Source: CALFVT01 sp039989855
GTDB lineage: Bacteria > Pseudomonadota > Alphaproteobacteria > Caulobacterales > Maricaulaceae
NCBI GenBank assembly: GCA_039989855.1
Contig: JBDXGZ010000023.1
Span: 186,001 to 250,000, forward strand
Reading direction: 5' to 3'
Length of the DNA stretch: 64,000 nt
This document shows, one piece after another, positions 27,493 to 36,321 of this stretch. The notes below the pieces were generated by a model that was given only the letters and a program-made list of their open reading frames with translations, was not told the DNA's origin and did not search any database. A program made the position numbers and the translations under genes. Each line of letters begins with the position of its first letter. The stretch's first letter is position 1.

Positions 27493-27623
27493 TCTAGCCT
27501 TTAACTGTTTCCCATAAAGCCTATTACGGAAAGCTTTTGCTCAGACTTATCCCTGTGCGACACAATATCGGTCATGAAATCAATAACGATTCTTTTCACA
27601 AAAATTTTAGTTTTAATTTTAAT

Positions 27624-27636
27624 TTGGTATGACCAA
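27624..27636. promoter_or_regulatory. Operator-like inverted repeat, distal copy
   Basis: TTGGT-ATG-ACCAA, the same length and arms as the proximal copy at 27837. It may be an auxiliary operator. Confidence 0.4.
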
Positions 27637-27836
27637 TTTCAGTGAAAACTAGCTTAAAATTGTCATAACTGCCACTTTTGTGACGTATCCAATTAAAGTT
27701 GCAAATATTTTTTTATACTAGTAAATTTATCACACTTCAAAATTGAAGCGAATTATATGCCAACAATGGTAAGTTTGATAGAATAAAGCGCCCTTTAAAA
27801 CGAACAACAAAGGCACTTCCCTCCCCTCCTCTTATT

Positions 27837-27849
27837 TTGGTAGTACCAA
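27837..27849. promoter_or_regulatory. Operator-like perfect inverted repeat upstream of TonB receptor
   Basis: TTGGTA-G-TACCAA is a perfect 6+1+6 palindrome. It resembles TGGT...ACCA operators of GntR/HutC-type regulators of amino-sugar genes; this link is inference only. Confidence 0.5.
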
Positions 27850-27860
27850 TTTTAGAGATT

Positions 27861-27895
27861 TTGGTATGCGTCTTCACTTGACTTACCAATACCAA
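27861..27895. promoter_or_regulatory. Promoter-proximal TTGGTA / TACCAA elements
   Basis: TTGGTA at 27861-27866 and a direct repeat TACCAATACCAA at 27884-27895 flank TTGACT at 27878-27883. A regulator bound here would cover the presumed -35 and spacer. Confidence 0.4.
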
Positions 27896-27967
27896 TCATG
27901 TTTTTTGTAAATTCCATAAACAATAGTCAATAATGACTAAGATAATTTCATTTGGAGGGGACATTCG

Positions 27968-30955
27968 ATGAATCGTCAAACCATAACACGGGCATTCCTG
28001 CTCTCTGCATCTCTTGCAGCCATATCTACAACGTCTTTTGCTCAATCAGAGCCAACAGACGAAGTGATCGCGACTGGCATTCGCCAATCACTTGAAAATG
28101 CGCTTATTGAAAAGCGCGAAGCGGCTAGCCTAGTAGAAATTATTCTTGCCGAAGACATTGGTAAACTACCAGACCAAAACCTCGCTGAAGTTCTAGAAAA
28201 CGTCACAGGTGTTCAAATTACTCGGACAGCCGGTGTCGGTACAGGTGTTCAGATTCGAGGAACAAACTCTAACCGCGTTGAAATCAACGGTGTCTCAACC
28301 CTAGACTCTGGCTCTGGTCGTGGCGGCATTAACTTTGAAGATGTTAATTCATCCATCATTGCTGGTGTTGAAGTGATTAAGGTTCCAGAAGCTAAAACAA
28401 TTGAAGGTTCTGTTGGTGGTACAATTAACCTGAGAACAATTCGTCCTCTTGATTTGGACAAACCACTCATCGCCGCACGTATCCAAGGTGAAGATAGTAG
28501 TCTTAGCACAGAAGGCATCCAACCCAGATTTTCAGCTGCTTTAGGTAATAAATGGTCAACAGGCGCAGGTGATATCGGTATTGTTGTCAGTGGTAGTTAT
28601 ACGGAGCAAGAAGCGGTGTCATTCCGCCCTCGTGCTGACCGTGACAACCTTACAACCGTTAACGATGAACAGTTCCTTGCCATCCAATTCCTCCTTCAAG
28701 AGGCAGAAAACGAAGACTTTGAGACCATCAATATCGCTGGTACGGCCGAATGGGAACCAAACGATGAGTTAAATCTCTATGTTGATGTATTCTATAACGA
28801 TCAACAAAACAGCCAAGATCAATATCGTCTACAGGCATCTGGTGTCAGTGCACTCGCTGGCGTAACAACGCCAACATCAACTGAATTAGTCGACTTTAGC
28901 GATGGCTTATCCGCATCTCAAATTGGTGGATTGACTGACGTTGGTTTTGGCCCTGGTATTATTCCAGCGTCTCTTACAGGTACTATTGAGCCCAATTTAG
29001 GCGTTGATGATGACGATCCTAACCTGCGGTTTTCAAGTGAAACAGCGGCTCGCGTCACAGAGAGCAGCGTCATTGCATTCGGTGGTGAATGGGAACGTGA
29101 TAATTGGACGGTTTCAGCCCAATATGCACGTTCAGATACAGAAACAGAAACACCACAACTGGACGTGACATTGAATTTCTTCAATCCAAACTGCCCAGGT
29201 GATGGTAGCAGTAATGATAATTGTGTACCGTTTATTTTCGATCTCTCGGATGAAACATTAGCATTTGGCATTAATTTCGCCTCACCGTTTGCACCTACAC
29301 CAGCTCAATTGCTTGACCCAAGTAATGTTGTTTTCGATCAAGCTATTATTAGTGATGATCGTCAAGAGAACACTGAGGATGCTCTAAGATTTGATGTATC
29401 ATATGATTTAGAGGATAGTTTCCTTGGAAATGCATTAAGTTCAATTGATGTCGGTTATCGTTACAATGAAACAACGAGCTTAAATGAAGACTTTGATGAC
29501 AACATTGGTGGATTTAGTCAGTTAGAGGACAGTCCTAACGGGTCTTTGTTTGCTGAACTTCTTATTCCTGGACCCGACAATTTTGGTGACGCGGATGGAC
29601 GTGAATTGTTCATCAGCAACTTCTTACTTGTTGACCCAGATCGTGCTTTCTCTGATAGAGAAGGAACAATCGCAATATTAGAAGAGGCTCTTGCGGCAAA
29701 CCGTTTACTTAATCCACAGGCTGACGGTGAACTTACATCCGAACCTACCTTGGACACGGATGCTTTCTTTGATGTAACTGAAGAAACACATGCGATCTAT
29801 GGTCAGGTTAACTTTGAGAGCGGAATTTTCCGTGGCAACATTGGCGGACGTTATGTCAACACAGACGTTACTTCAACGGGCGTACTCACGGCTGATGGTG
29901 ACGGAAACATTACAGAAACAATCTCTTTTGATGGATCGTATGATTTCTTTTTACCACGCTTCAACCTCAGAGCCGATTTAACAGATACACTTGTTGCACG
30001 TGCTGGTTATGCATCTGATATTTTGCGCCCTAGTTTTAACAATCTAGGTGGCTTCTCATTTAGCCAAAGCGAAAACGCAGCGGTTCAAGCTGGTAACCCA
30101 GCCCTGCAGCCAGAGACTGTAGACTCGATTGATTTTGGACTTGATTGGTATTTTGCTCCATCTTCCGTCTTTAGTGTTAATGTGTTTGAGAAAACCCGTA
30201 CAAACATCTTCTCATTGGAGCAATCTTTTGCGGCTCTAATAGATGGGCCAACTGCAACTGGCTTCGTAACAACGCAAGGAGCGGCGCGCGAGATAGACCC
30301 TACATGTCCAGGTGGTGGTATTTTCAACCCTGAAGTTGTACCTAATGTTTTAGGTGACCCAGAGTTGCTAGGCTTGTGTGTTGACTCAACTCAGGTTGAG
30401 AATGACGCAGCTCAAACCACACAGCGTGGTGTTGAAGTGGCCTTCCAAGGAGATCTTTCAAGTTTTGAAGACCGCTTAGGTTGGGCGTCAGGATTTGGCC
30501 TTCAGGCTAACTACACGTACCAAGAGTTTAGTGGTGGTTCAGCGACAAATGAAGCGTCTGGTCGTGGTTCTGCTGTACTCGGCGAACTGACACTTCTTCA
30601 AGGACTTCCAGATTTCTCTGAAAATGCCTATAATATCACAGGCTATTATGAGAAGTTCGGATTGTCTGCTCGCTTACGCTACACATGGCGTGATGAGTTC
30701 CGTACGTTCGATTTCGGCGGCGGCGCGAACACAAGTGGTAGTAGTACATTTGGTTTCCCTGTCATCACGGAATCAAGAGGACAGTTTAACGGAAGTGTTA
30801 GTTACGACATAACAGATAACTTCACGGTTGGCGTTGAAGGTGTTAACCTAACCGAGGCTAATGTTGTCCAACGTGCTGTGACGGCAGAAGGACCTATTGC
30901 GTTCGTTGGCCTTCCAGATCGCCGGATCATCTTTGGTGGTAGCTACCGCTTCTAG
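27968..30955 (+). CDS. TonB-dependent receptor (Xanthomonas/Caulobacter type)
   Basis: The 995-residue outer-membrane protein has a signal peptide (cleavage near TSFAQ, residue 26) and an unusual early motif DEVIATGIRQSLENAL that starts the plug. The plug continues with DIGKLPDQNLAEVLENVTGVQ, IRGTNSNRVEINGV and GSVGGTINLRT. This signature belongs to the TIGR01782-like group linked to carbohydrate or peptide uptake in oligotrophs. The beta-barrel ends in GGSYRF with the terminal Phe needed for outer-membrane insertion. No substrate genes are adjacent. Repeated TTGGTA/TACCAA elements upstream suggest a dedicated repressor. Confidence 0.93.
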   Translation: MNRQTITRAFLLSASLAAISTTSFAQSEPTDEVIATGIRQSLENALIEKREAASLVEIILAEDIGKLPDQNLAEVLENVTGVQITRTAGVGTGVQIRGTNSNRVEINGVSTLDSGSGRGGINFEDVNSSIIAGVEVIKVPEAKTIEGSVGGTINLRTIRPLDLDKPLIAARIQGEDSSLSTEGIQPRFSAALGNKWSTGAGDIGIVVSGSYTEQEAVSFRPRADRDNLTTVNDEQFLAIQFLLQEAENEDFETINIAGTAEWEPNDELNLYVDVFYNDQQNSQDQYRLQASGVSALAGVTTPTSTELVDFSDGLSASQIGGLTDVGFGPGIIPASLTGTIEPNLGVDDDDPNLRFSSETAARVTESSVIAFGGEWERDNWTVSAQYARSDTETETPQLDVTLNFFNPNCPGDGSSNDNCVPFIFDLSDETLAFGINFASPFAPTPAQLLDPSNVVFDQAIISDDRQENTEDALRFDVSYDLEDSFLGNALSSIDVGYRYNETTSLNEDFDDNIGGFSQLEDSPNGSLFAELLIPGPDNFGDADGRELFISNFLLVDPDRAFSDREGTIAILEEALAANRLLNPQADGELTSEPTLDTDAFFDVTEETHAIYGQVNFESGIFRGNIGGRYVNTDVTSTGVLTADGDGNITETISFDGSYDFFLPRFNLRADLTDTLVARAGYASDILRPSFNNLGGFSFSQSENAAVQAGNPALQPETVDSIDFGLDWYFAPSSVFSVNVFEKTRTNIFSLEQSFAALIDGPTATGFVTTQGAAREIDPTCPGGGIFNPEVVPNVLGDPELLGLCVDSTQVENDAAQTTQRGVEVAFQGDLSSFEDRLGWASGFGLQANYTYQEFSGGSATNEASGRGSAVLGELTLLQGLPDFSENAYNITGYYEKFGLSARLRYTWRDEFRTFDFGGGANTSGSSTFGFPVITESRGQFNGSVSYDITDNFTVGVEGVNLTEANVVQRAVTAEGPIAFVGLPDRRIIFGGSYRF

Positions 30956-30975
30956 GTTCGTCCTTTACAAATTTC

Positions 30976-30997
30976 GTCTTGGCGGTTTCGCCAAGAC
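30976..30997 (+). terminator. Strong hairpin after the TonB receptor
   Basis: GTCTTGGCG-GTTT-CGCCAAGAC is a perfect nine-base stem 21 bases after the stop, without a T run. It is probably part of a double terminator with the hairpin that follows. Confidence 0.55.
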
Positions 30998-31004
30998 ACG
31001 ACTT

Positions 31005-31032
31005 AAGAGCTCTGTTTCAGGGCTCTTTTTTT
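31005..31032 (+). terminator. Rho-independent terminator of TonB receptor
   Basis: AAGAGCTCT-GTTTC-AGGGCTCTT (one G-T pair) followed by a run of Ts. Confidence 0.85.
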
Positions 31033-31049
31033 ATGGGTAAATAATAGTA

Positions 31050-31240
31050 AGGGAAATGTGACGGTACCGCTAAAATCCGTGGCAGTTTAAAAATCCTCGT
31101 GAACCTGATTGAACAGGTGGGCACCGGAAATAAGCGGACCACGATCCGCACAGAGCCAGCTCCCTAAGGATGAATTAAGGTCCGGTGGATTAGTACCACG
31201 CACGCAACCTGCAGCAACCGTCACACCACATGTGGTCGTC
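31050..31240 (-). ncRNA. ssrS: Candidate 6S RNA
   Basis: On the minus strand this gene-free block forms one long hairpin. TGTGACGGT, read from the complement of 31225-31217, pairs perfectly with ACCGTCACA from 31065-31057, and CGTGG pairs with CCACG further in. Internal hairpins include GCGGA-TCGTGG-TCCGC and CCTG...CAGG. The middle is an asymmetric, mostly unpaired bubble. It lies just downstream of zapA on the same strand, the position of the 6S RNA gene in E. coli and many proteobacteria. 6S RNA mimics an open promoter and holds RNA polymerase. The ends are approximate. Identification rests on structure and synteny, not on a sequence match. Confidence 0.6.
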
Positions 31241-31290
31241 ATGGCTTGAAATAGCAAGGGCTTTTAATCATCAGACTTAACAAAACTGAC

Positions 31291-31352
31291 ACACAGCACA
31301 CAGCACACAGCACACAGCACACAGCACACAGCACACAGCACACAGCACACAG
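31291..31352. repeat. Heptanucleotide tandem repeat (ACACAGC)n
   Basis: Almost nine perfect copies of ACACAGC lie between zapA and the 6S RNA candidate. The repeat is not in a coding frame. Such perfect short tandem repeats are prone to slippage and copy-number change. Confidence 0.95.
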
Positions 31353-31415
31353 GTAAACGAATAAAATCCTGTTTCCCATAGGCCATAAATTTGATTCAAA
31401 TATTTAAACGGAGTC

Positions 31416-31775
31416 CTAAGGCTTTAAGCGTGCCGTCAAACCTTCAAGAGTGGCCGCAACAGAATCTAACTCTTTAACAGCGGTTTGCTCGTTCGCTTGG
31501 GCTAATTCGAGTATCGCTTGGCTATCACGTTCAATCTTAAGCGTTTCTTCTGAGACATTGGCGTCGTGATCTACCTTTAAATCTTCCATTTCATCAAGCA
31601 TCGTAATACCCGCCATGACCATAAGACGTAAATCCCCGATCTGCCCAAATTGATCCGCAAGCTGCGTAACCCGTGTATTCAACATATTCCCTAAGAGTGT
31701 TAGGCGCTCTTCTTCACCATCATCACACCCCAGCGCATATTGCTTACCATTGATACGCAAACTAACTTTTGCCAT
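31416..31775 (-). CDS. zapA: Cell division protein ZapA
   Basis: The 119-residue protein promotes FtsZ filament bundling at the division site. It begins MAKVSLRINGKQYALGCDDGEEERL, the ZapA N-terminal domain, followed by the long helix that forms a coiled-coil dimer or tetramer. I chose the start at 31775, one base after the stop of the upstream DUF4164 gene and preceded by GGAAGGTGG. The open frame to 31889 overlaps that gene and is not used. The probable 6S RNA gene follows downstream. Confidence 0.92.
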   Translation of the reverse strand: MAKVSLRINGKQYALGCDDGEEERLTLLGNMLNTRVTQLADQFGQIGDLRLMVMAGITMLDEMEDLKVDHDANVSEETLKIERDSQAILELAQANEQTAVKELDSVAATLEGLTARLKP

Positions 31776-31776
31776 G

Positions 31777-32088
31777 TTAGCCACCTTCCCCGTCAACGGA
31801 TTGAACAATCGCCTCAATATCTTTGATCGCCTGATCAAGCTCCGTTCGAGTTTCTTTCGCCAAATTTGAGATACTCGCTTCACGCGCACTCACAACGGCT
31901 AAATTCGCCTGACTTTCATCAAGCTCACGCGCTAAACGCGCACGGTCTTCATTAAATTGCCGGCCCTCGTTAACGGCCGCTTCCAGACGGTCAATACGAT
32001 CAACAAGAGGGTTTATCGTTTTCACAAGATTCGACAAGGCGACCTGTAGTCGTTGAGAAGCTTGTTTTATGTCAGCGCTGTCATTCAT
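31777..32088 (-). CDS. DUF4164-like coiled-coil protein upstream of zapA
   Basis: The 103-residue acidic protein is almost entirely helical with heptad-like spacing (LQVALSNLVKTINPLVDRI, LARELDESQANLAV). It has no signal or membrane segment. A small coiled-coil protein of this kind (DUF4164) commonly precedes zapA in alphaproteobacteria. One base separates its stop from the zapA start, so the two are translationally coupled, and a division-related role is likely. Biochemical function is unknown. Confidence 0.78.
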   Translation of the reverse strand: MNDSADIKQASQRLQVALSNLVKTINPLVDRIDRLEAAVNEGRQFNEDRARLARELDESQANLAVVSAREASISNLAKETRTELDQAIKDIEAIVQSVDGEGG

Positions 32089-32250
32089 GACATACTCTCG
32101 ATTCTATAATTATTTAACTATTTTGACCTAATAATACCATCTAAACAAGCGATAACTTATTGACTTCAATCGGCGCATTAGCCAGATGAGCGCGCATATA
32201 TGTAAGGATGCGGGGGTTAAGGTGACACCCCGAAAATTTTGAGGGCAATC

Positions 32251-33267
32251 ATGACAGTACGAATTGGTATTAATGGATTCGGCCGCATTGGGCGTTTAGT
32301 GGCTCGGGCTTTGGCCGAGTATGACATCCAAGACGTCGAGCTTGTTGCGATCAATAGCCCTGGCGCTCTCGAAACATCAGCTCACCTCCTAAGATTTGAC
32401 AGTGTACATGGCCGTTTTCAAAATGAAGTTATCGAAGGCGATGGCTATCTTGACTATGGCCGCGGTAAAGTTCGGATGACCCATTCACGTATTCCGGCTC
32501 AGGTCGATTGGCGCACTACTGGTGTTGACGTTCTGATGGAATGTTCGGGACGTTTTCGCAGCCGCGAATCTGTTCAAGCACATTTTGATGCAGGCGCACG
32601 ATCTGTTCTCATATCAGCTCCTGGCGAGGACGTAGATAAAACCATCGTATACGGCGTCAACGACGATAAATTAACAGCGGATGATAAAATTGTCTCTTGC
32701 GCGTCCTGTACGACAAATTGTCTAGCTCCCCTCGCCCAAACAATTTTAGATACAGTTGGAATACGTCGCGGTTTCATGACGACCGTTCATTCCTATACCC
32801 AAGACCAACGCATCTTGGACAATTCTCATAAAGATCTATATCGCGCGCGCGCCGCAGGGTTAAATATGATCCCGACATCAACAGGCGCGGCCAAAGCGGT
32901 TGGCCTCGTCATTCCTGAACTAGACGGCAAATTAGCAGGGTCTGCCGTGCGCGTTCCAACCGCAAATGTCTCTATGGTAGATATGGCCTTCCAACCTGAA
33001 ATGGCCACAACCGCCGAGGCTTTAAATGCTGCTATAAAGCACGCTTCTGAGAATCAAATGAAGGGCGTTTTACGATATACAGAGCAGGCGCTTGTATCGT
33101 CTGATCTTAATCACGACCCTCACTCTTCCATTTTTGCGGCTCCCTTAACGAAGGTTCTAGGCGGAGACCTCGTTCGTGTGGTCAGTTGGTATGATAATGA
33201 GTGGGGTTTTGCCAATCGAATGATTGATGTCGCTAGGAAAATGGGGCATCTGTACGGCGTTAAGTAA
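32251..33267 (+). CDS. gap: Type I glyceraldehyde-3-phosphate dehydrogenase
   Basis: The 338-residue glycolytic enzyme has the Rossmann start VRIGINGFGRIGRLV and the catalytic Cys in SCASCTTNCLAPL, with the His-containing motif later (TVHSYTQDQ). At the end of the second beta strand, where NAD-specific enzymes have Asp (IND), the sequence reads AINSPG. This loss may widen specificity to NADP. The start at 32251 has GAGGG upstream; the frame's earlier TTG is not needed. It leads gap-pgk-fba. Confidence 0.96.
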   Translation: MTVRIGINGFGRIGRLVARALAEYDIQDVELVAINSPGALETSAHLLRFDSVHGRFQNEVIEGDGYLDYGRGKVRMTHSRIPAQVDWRTTGVDVLMECSGRFRSRESVQAHFDAGARSVLISAPGEDVDKTIVYGVNDDKLTADDKIVSCASCTTNCLAPLAQTILDTVGIRRGFMTTVHSYTQDQRILDNSHKDLYRARAAGLNMIPTSTGAAKAVGLVIPELDGKLAGSAVRVPTANVSMVDMAFQPEMATTAEALNAAIKHASENQMKGVLRYTEQALVSSDLNHDPHSSIFAAPLTKVLGGDLVRVVSWYDNEWGFANRMIDVARKMGHLYGVK

Positions 33268-33286
33268 CTGCCGTTGGAGTCGTCCT

Positions 33287-34471
33287 ATGAAATTTAATCG
33301 CTTAGAAAATGCAGATTTATCTGGCAAAACAGCCATCGTTCGCGTGGACTTCAATGTTCCCCGTCATGACGATGGTAAAATATCAGATACAACGCGTATT
33401 GAATCAGCCCTTCCAACGATTAATCACCTTAAAAAAGCCGGCGTAAAAACGATTTTGTTATCGCATTTTGGCCGCCCTAAGGGAGAGCATAAGCCAGAGT
33501 TGTCGCTGAGTTTCATCATCCCAACACTCTCAGACATGCTTGGCGCTCCGGTCCAGTTTCATGAAAAACTCAGTACATCTGTTACCGATTCTATGACGGC
33601 AGGAGATGTGGTTCTGATTGAGAACACACGGTTTGCGGCTCAAGAAACACAAGGTGATTCAGGAATGGCGCAATATATTGCCAAACACGGCGATATTTTC
33701 GTTCAAGATGCCTTCTCCGCAGCCCACCGCCGTCATGCCTCAAGCGCAGTCGTCGGTGAATATTTACCAGCCTATGCTGGCCTCGCTATGGAGCGAGAGC
33801 TTGACCATCTGGCACAGGCATTAGAGCATCCCAAAGCCCCTGTCATGGCGGTAGTTGGCGGCGCGAAAGTCTCCACTAAAATAGACCTCCTATCAAACCT
33901 CGTCGAAAAACTTGACGTCTTGGTAATTGGTGGGGGCATGGCCAATACATTCCTCGCCGCCAAAGGCCATGATGTCGGCAAGTCCTTGTGTGAGCACGAC
34001 CTAGCCGATACAGCCCGTTCAATACTCAACCGCGCTGAAGAGGCCTCTTGCGAAATTATTCTACCTGTTGACCTCGTTGTCGCATCTGACTTTAAAGCTC
34101 ACGCCCCGCACCGCACGTGCGGACTCGATAATGTTGGTTCAGATGAGATGATATTAGATGCAGGCCCCGAGACGGTAAACCTGATCGCCGATCATATGGA
34201 CCGCGCTGAAACGCTCATATGGAATGGCCCGTTAGGCGCTTTTGAGCTGGCTCCATTTGATACAAGTACGGTTGAGGCAGCACAATATGCTGCTAAATTA
34301 ACCGAGTCAGGGACACTCATTGCCGTAGCAGGCGGTGGTGACACAGTTGCGGCCTTGAAACATGCTGGCGCAGCAGATAAATTTACTTTCATTTCGACCG
34401 CGGGTGGCGCGTTTCTTGAATGGATGGAGGGCAAAGCCCTTCCCGGCGTAGAAATATTACGAGCGAAATAA
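33287..34471 (+). CDS. pgk: Phosphoglycerate kinase
   Basis: The 394-residue enzyme transfers phosphate between 1,3-bisphosphoglycerate and ADP. It shows the N-terminal RVDFNVPRHDDG motif, HFGRPKG, the hinge region and the nucleotide loop GGGDTVAALK, with TAGGAFLEWMEGK near the C-terminus. The start at 33287 has GGAG eight bases upstream; the open frame to 33224 overlaps gap and is an artefact. It lies 19 bases after gap. Confidence 0.97.
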   Translation: MKFNRLENADLSGKTAIVRVDFNVPRHDDGKISDTTRIESALPTINHLKKAGVKTILLSHFGRPKGEHKPELSLSFIIPTLSDMLGAPVQFHEKLSTSVTDSMTAGDVVLIENTRFAAQETQGDSGMAQYIAKHGDIFVQDAFSAAHRRHASSAVVGEYLPAYAGLAMERELDHLAQALEHPKAPVMAVVGGAKVSTKIDLLSNLVEKLDVLVIGGGMANTFLAAKGHDVGKSLCEHDLADTARSILNRAEEASCEIILPVDLVVASDFKAHAPHRTCGLDNVGSDEMILDAGPETVNLIADHMDRAETLIWNGPLGAFELAPFDTSTVEAAQYAAKLTESGTLIAVAGGGDTVAALKHAGAADKFTFISTAGGAFLEWMEGKALPGVEILRAK

Positions 34472-34489
34472 AATATTTAGGAGAACATT

Positions 34490-35530
34490 ATGGATATTGT
34501 ACAATTAAATCAGATAGCCGAAAAAATGGTAACGCCAGGTCAAGGCATATTGGCCGCAGACGAAAGCCACGGCACAATTGGCAAACGGTTTGATTCAATT
34601 AATACCGAAAACAATGAATCTAATCGACGTGATTGGCGTGAAATGTTGTTCAGAACAGATGTCGCCATGCAAAAATATATCTCTGGTGTTATTCTTTATG
34701 ATGAGACTATCCGCCAAACAGCCAAAGACGGCACACGATTAGTCGATATTATCACGTCACAAGATGCCGTTCCTGGCATTAAAGTTGATATGGGCGCGAA
34801 GCCACTTGCAGGACGCCCCGGAGAGACCATTACAGAAGGCCTCGACGGCCTTCGTGCCCGTCTGGACGAATATTACAAGCTAGGTGCACGCTTTGCTAAA
34901 TGGCGCGCTGTGATCGAAATTTCACATCCTGACCAATATGTCGGCATGACGCCAACTCGCGGTGGCATTAAAGCCAATACACATGCGCTGGCTCGCTATG
35001 CAGCGCTCTGTCAAGAGGCCAATATTGTTCCTATTGTTGAACCTGAGATCCTTATGGGTGGACACCACAATGTAGAACGTTGCCACGAGGTCACTGAGAC
35101 AGTTCTGAACTCACTCTTTAGCGAACTCTATGAGCAAGGTGTGAAACTTGAAGGCACAATTTTGAAGCCAAACATGGTTGTTGCTGGCAAACAATGCACC
35201 GATCAGCCAAGTGTCGAAGAAGTCGCCGAACGCACAATCAAGGTCCTAAAAGACACGGTTCCTGTCGCTGTACCGGGAATTGCTTTCTTGTCTGGAGGGC
35301 AAAGCAATGAAGTCGCGACTGAGCATTTAAATATGATGAATAAGATCGGCGGGTTCCCGTGGAAAATGACCTATTCTTATGGTCGTGCCCTGCAACAATC
35401 AGCTCTATTTGCTTGGCAAGGCAAGCCTGAGAACCATGATATTGCGCAAACAGCATTTCACCTTCGGGCAAAAATGAATAGCTTGGCATCGCTAGGTACG
35501 TGGAGCCAAAAACTAGAAGACGCGGCATAA
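34490..35530 (+). CDS. fba: Class I fructose-bisphosphate aldolase
   Basis: The 346-residue class I (Schiff-base) aldolase has ILAADESHGTIGKRF near the start, KWRAVIEI, EPEILMGG and the Schiff-base lysine in GTILKPNMVV. It splits fructose 1,6-bisphosphate without metal. It lies 18 bases after pgk with a GGAG ribosome site, completing a compact gap-pgk-fba operon that is closed by a terminator. Confidence 0.96.
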   Translation: MDIVQLNQIAEKMVTPGQGILAADESHGTIGKRFDSINTENNESNRRDWREMLFRTDVAMQKYISGVILYDETIRQTAKDGTRLVDIITSQDAVPGIKVDMGAKPLAGRPGETITEGLDGLRARLDEYYKLGARFAKWRAVIEISHPDQYVGMTPTRGGIKANTHALARYAALCQEANIVPIVEPEILMGGHHNVERCHEVTETVLNSLFSELYEQGVKLEGTILKPNMVVAGKQCTDQPSVEEVAERTIKVLKDTVPVAVPGIAFLSGGQSNEVATEHLNMMNKIGGFPWKMTYSYGRALQQSALFAWQGKPENHDIAQTAFHLRAKMNSLASLGTWSQKLEDAA

Positions 35531-35590
35531 GACACCCCTTTTTCTGACTAAAAACACCCGCTTCACCGGGTTTCTCTTTGACTTCAAAAG

Positions 35591-35612
35591 CTCCCCTCGT
35601 TAGGGGAGTTTT
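35591..35612 (+). terminator. Terminator of the gap-pgk-fba operon
   Basis: CTCCCCT-CGTT-AGGGGAG with a following T run. A weaker hairpin (ACCCG...CGGGT) lies at 35556-35571. Confidence 0.8.
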
Positions 35613-35629
35613 ATGTTACGGAGATATTT

Positions 35630-36223
35630 ATGAAAAAACTGGCTTTATCTTGCATCCTACCCGTTATGGCTCTTTTGGGATGCCAACAAAATAGCGCGGA
35701 AGTTGATGCCCTTCGCAAAGATGTAGACGCTTTGAAACTTGAAGTGTTCGGTGACCCATTAGCCACCTGCCCGACAGACCAGCATTTAACCGATATATCG
35801 GCCTATCAAGCCGTTTTGGGCGAACTGCCTGACTCAGAGCTTGAGGCTGATGAGTGGCATAAACTTAATGCTGAACGTGACGGCGTCATCACTCTTCCGA
35901 GTGGTTTACAATATTCAGTCGTTAAGTCTGGGAACCCAGACGCCCCGTCACCGGTTGGTAGTGAAGTCATTAGTGTAAATTACCACGGTTTCTTCTTAGA
36001 CGGAAAAATATTCGACAGTTCTTACGACCGCGGCGCACCTCTTGAGTTCCCAGCTAATGGCGTCATTAAAGGTTGGATTGAAGGGCTTGGAAAAATGAAA
36101 CCATGTGATGCTTGGACACTCTACATCCCGGGTGATCTGGCTTATGGCTCACGAGGTCGTAGCGGTATTCCACCCAATGCAACCTTGGCATTTCACGTCC
36201 AACTTTTGGGAATTAATCAGTAA
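35630..36223 (+). CDS. FKBP-type peptidyl-prolyl isomerase lipoprotein
   Basis: The 197-residue protein has a lipoprotein signal with lipobox LLGC (Cys18), a short N-terminal region and one C-terminal FKBP domain. The domain shows VNYHGFFLDGKIFDSSYDRG, the GVIKGWIEGLGKM active-site segment and IPGDLAYGSRG...IPPNATLAF. It should isomerise Xaa-Pro bonds or chaperone proteins in the periplasm. It lies between the glycolytic operon's terminator and its own terminator, so it is a single-gene unit. Confidence 0.93.
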   Translation: MKKLALSCILPVMALLGCQQNSAEVDALRKDVDALKLEVFGDPLATCPTDQHLTDISAYQAVLGELPDSELEADEWHKLNAERDGVITLPSGLQYSVVKSGNPDAPSPVGSEVISVNYHGFFLDGKIFDSSYDRGAPLEFPANGVIKGWIEGLGKMKPCDAWTLYIPGDLAYGSRGRSGIPPNATLAFHVQLLGINQ

Positions 36224-36250
36224 AAAAATAGTCTAATTTTTAAATATAAG

Positions 36251-36289
36251 AAACCCGCCGCGAACATAATCGCAGCGGGTTTTATTTTT
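36251..36289. terminator. Terminator after the FKBP gene, possibly bidirectional
   Basis: AAACCCGC pairs with GCGGGTTT across a 16-base loop, and a T-rich tract follows. The TadG-like gene converges from the other side. Confidence 0.75.
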
Positions 36290-36321
36290 AGATCGAGCCT
36301 GTTTTAAGCTCGAGAGTATAA

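Larger units (their letters stand above)
27493..27967. other. AT-rich control region of the TonB-dependent receptor
   Basis: This 475-base gap holds no gene that I can support. It is strongly AT-rich and contains several TTGGT/ACCAA elements listed separately, a possible -35 (TTGACT at 27878-27883) and a GGAGGGG ribosome site just before the receptor start. Confidence 0.5.

Noticed and set aside
31291..31352. ACACAGC repeat as a CRISPR or attachment site
   Set aside because: The unit is seven bases with no spacers, and there is no integrase or other mobile gene nearby.
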